From contig DXWR01000163.1 of assembly GCA_019416775.1 (NCBI GenBank), positions 1 through 6,512 of the forward strand: a stretch of DNA of 6,512 nucleotides, in the 5' to 3' direction. Positions 5,331-6,512 of the stretch are shown one piece after another. Every line of letters starts with the position of its first letter. The first letter of the stretch is position 1. Source of the DNA: Oscillospiraceae bacterium (GTDB lineage Bacteria > Bacillota > Clostridia > Oscillospirales > Ruminococcaceae). The translations under genes and the position numbers were made by a program. The notes beneath the pieces are model-generated. The model had not been told where the DNA came from. It did not search any database and worked only from the letters and a program-made list of their open reading frames with translations.

Positions 5331-6512
5331 TTAATTGTGGGGGCGCACCTTGATGTGAACCTCCCGAAGCTGCTGCTCGGTCACCGGGGTAGGCGCTCCG
5401 GTGAGCAGGTCCTGTGCGTTGGAATTCATGGGGAAGGCGATGACTTCCCGGATGTTTTCTTCTTCCGCCAGCAGCATAATCATCCGGTCGATGCCCGGAG
5501 CCATGCCGGCGTGGGGCGGTGCGCCGTAGTGGAAGGCGCTGTAGAGGGAACCGAATTTTTCCTTCAGGTCCTCTTCGGTGTACCCGGCGATTTCAAAGGC
5601 CTTGACCATAATGTCCAGGTCGTGGTTGCGCACTGCGCCGCTGGACAGCTCCACCCCGTTGACCACAATGTCGTACTGGTAGGCCAGCACGTCCAAGGGG
5701 TTCTTGGTGGTGAGGGCTTCCAGCCCTCCCTGGGGCATGGAGAAGGGGTTGTGGGTAAAGATAATCTTGCCGGTTTCCTCGTCTTGCTCGTACATGGGGA
5801 AGTCCACCACAAAGCAGAACCGGAAGCTGTCCTGGTCGATGAGATCCATCCGCTTGGCCACTTCCTGGCGGATCATTCCCGCCAGCCGGGGGGCTTCCTT
5901 CTTGCTGTCCGCAATGAAGTAGAGCACGCAGTCCGGCTCCAGCTGGCAGCGGTTTTTCAGCTCCAGGCGCTGGTCGTCGTTTAAGAATTTGTCGATGGGG
6001 CCCAGGTATTTGTAGTCTTCGGTGACCTTGAAGTAGCCCAGACCCTTCATGCCGATTTCCAGGGCGTACTTTTCCATCTTTTCAAAGAAGCCCTTGGATT
6101 TGCCTGCCATGCCGGGGACCTTGATGGCCCGGACACACTTGTTGCAGAAGGGCTTGAAGCTGCTGTCCACAAACAGGTCGGACACATCCACAATCTCCAG
6201 GGGGTTGCGCAGGTCCGGCTTGTCGGTGCCGTACTTCACCATGCACTCCTCATAGGAGATCCGGGGGAAGGGAGCCGGAGAAACCTTTTTATCGGTAAAC
6301 TGGGCAAAGGTTTCGCTGAGCAGCTCTTCCGCTACCGCAAACACGTCCTCCTGGGTGGCAAAGGCCATCTCGAAGTCCAGCTGATAGAATTCCCCGGGGC
6401 TGCGGTCTGCCCGGGCGTCTTCGTCCCGGAAGCAGGGGGCAACCTGGAAGTATTTGTCAAAGCCGCTGACCATCAAAAGCTGCTTGAAGATCTGAGGGGC
6501 TTGGGGCAGGGC
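5331..6512 (-). CDS. aspS: Aspartyl-tRNA synthetase, N-terminus beyond window
   Basis: This class II synthetase joins aspartate to tRNA-Asp (and to tRNA-Asn if non-discriminating) in the cytoplasm. The 393 visible residues run in frame to the window edge and begin with ALPQAPQIFKQLLMVSGF, which is internal family sequence. Bacterial AspRS has about 590 residues, so the anticodon-binding OB fold and the first part of the catalytic core, with motif 1 and the flipping loop, are missing. Visible in order (window numbering): motif 2 CFRDEDARADRSPGEFYQLD (27-46), YGTDKPDLRNP (94-104), the bacterial GAD insertion domain (about 110-215, containing a CNKC pair at 123-126), VDFPMYEQD, HNPFSMPQGG, and motif 3 GMAPGIDR ending in Arg343. 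It ends HIKVRPHN. The SPGEFYQLD and HNPFSMPQGG wording resembles, from memory, alphaproteobacterial AspRS, many of which are non-discriminating, more than E. coli AspRS (QPEFTQID). Gene order aspS-gatCAB fits a role in indirect Asn-tRNA synthesis. Confidence 0.98.
   Translation of the reverse strand, partial: ALPQAPQIFKQLLMVSGFDKYFQVAPCFRDEDARADRSPGEFYQLDFEMAFATQEDVFAVAEELLSETFAQFTDKKVSPAPFPRISYEECMVKYGTDKPDLRNPLEIVDVSDLFVDSSFKPFCNKCVRAIKVPGMAGKSKGFFEKMEKYALEIGMKGLGYFKVTEDYKYLGPIDKFLNDDQRLELKNRCQLEPDCVLYFIADSKKEAPRLAGMIRQEVAKRMDLIDQDSFRFCFVVDFPMYEQDEETGKIIFTHNPFSMPQGGLEALTTKNPLDVLAYQYDIVVNGVELSSGAVRNHDLDIMVKAFEIAGYTEEDLKEKFGSLYSAFHYGAPPHAGMAPGIDRMIMLLAEEENIREVIAFPMNSNAQDLLTGAPTPVTEQQLREVHIKVRPHN

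Noticed and set aside
5331..6476. TTG at 6476 as the true start of aspS
   Set aside because: The frame continues upstream to the window edge with conserved AspRS sequence (ALPQAPQIFKQL), so that TTG is an internal leucine codon.
1..6512. CRISPR arrays, tRNA or rRNA genes, phage or defence genes
   Set aside because: No regularly spaced direct repeats, tRNA cloverleaf or rRNA-like sequence, and no coding frame beyond the five named genes.

Overview
The window looks like chromosomal DNA from a GC-rich gut-type Firmicute, probably a clostridium of the Ruminococcaceae/Oscillospiraceae kind. This is inferred from strong AAGGAGG-type ribosome binding sites, genes packed on one strand, intrinsic terminators, a standalone GatCAB amidotransferase, and a GH3 glycosidase without a signal peptide. 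No phylogenetic search was possible. Every gene I can support lies on the minus strand, so transcription runs from high to low coordinates.

Right to left: (1) 6512-5331 is the C-terminal two thirds of aspartyl-tRNA synthetase (aspS), cut by the window edge. (2) A 74-bp gap holds a clear intrinsic terminator overlapped by a small alternative hairpin. (3) gatC, gatA and gatB (5256-2076) form a tight operon: 14 bp separate gatC from gatA, and gatA/gatB overlap by 4 bp (GTGA). It ends in a bulged hairpin and a textbook terminator (2007-1977). (4) 1462-2075 holds no credible gene. Most of it is a putative 0.48-kb repeat-like element with imperfect terminal inverted repeats and a series of hairpins. 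(5) 1461-1 is the N-terminal 487 codons of a family 3 glycoside hydrolase, cut by the left edge.

AspRS and GatCAB act in sequence in the indirect route to amide aminoacyl-tRNAs. A non-discriminating AspRS would charge tRNA-Asn with Asp, and GatCAB would amidate it to Asn-tRNA; GatCAB can equally amidate Glu-tRNA-Gln. The gene order and the AspRS sequence type fit the Asn route. The GH3 enzyme is a sugar-catabolic gene with no evident link to this pathway.

I see no previously undescribed multi-gene system. The parts most worth a second look are the structured element, which must contain or lie upstream of the GH3 leader, and the possible attenuator between aspS and gatC.
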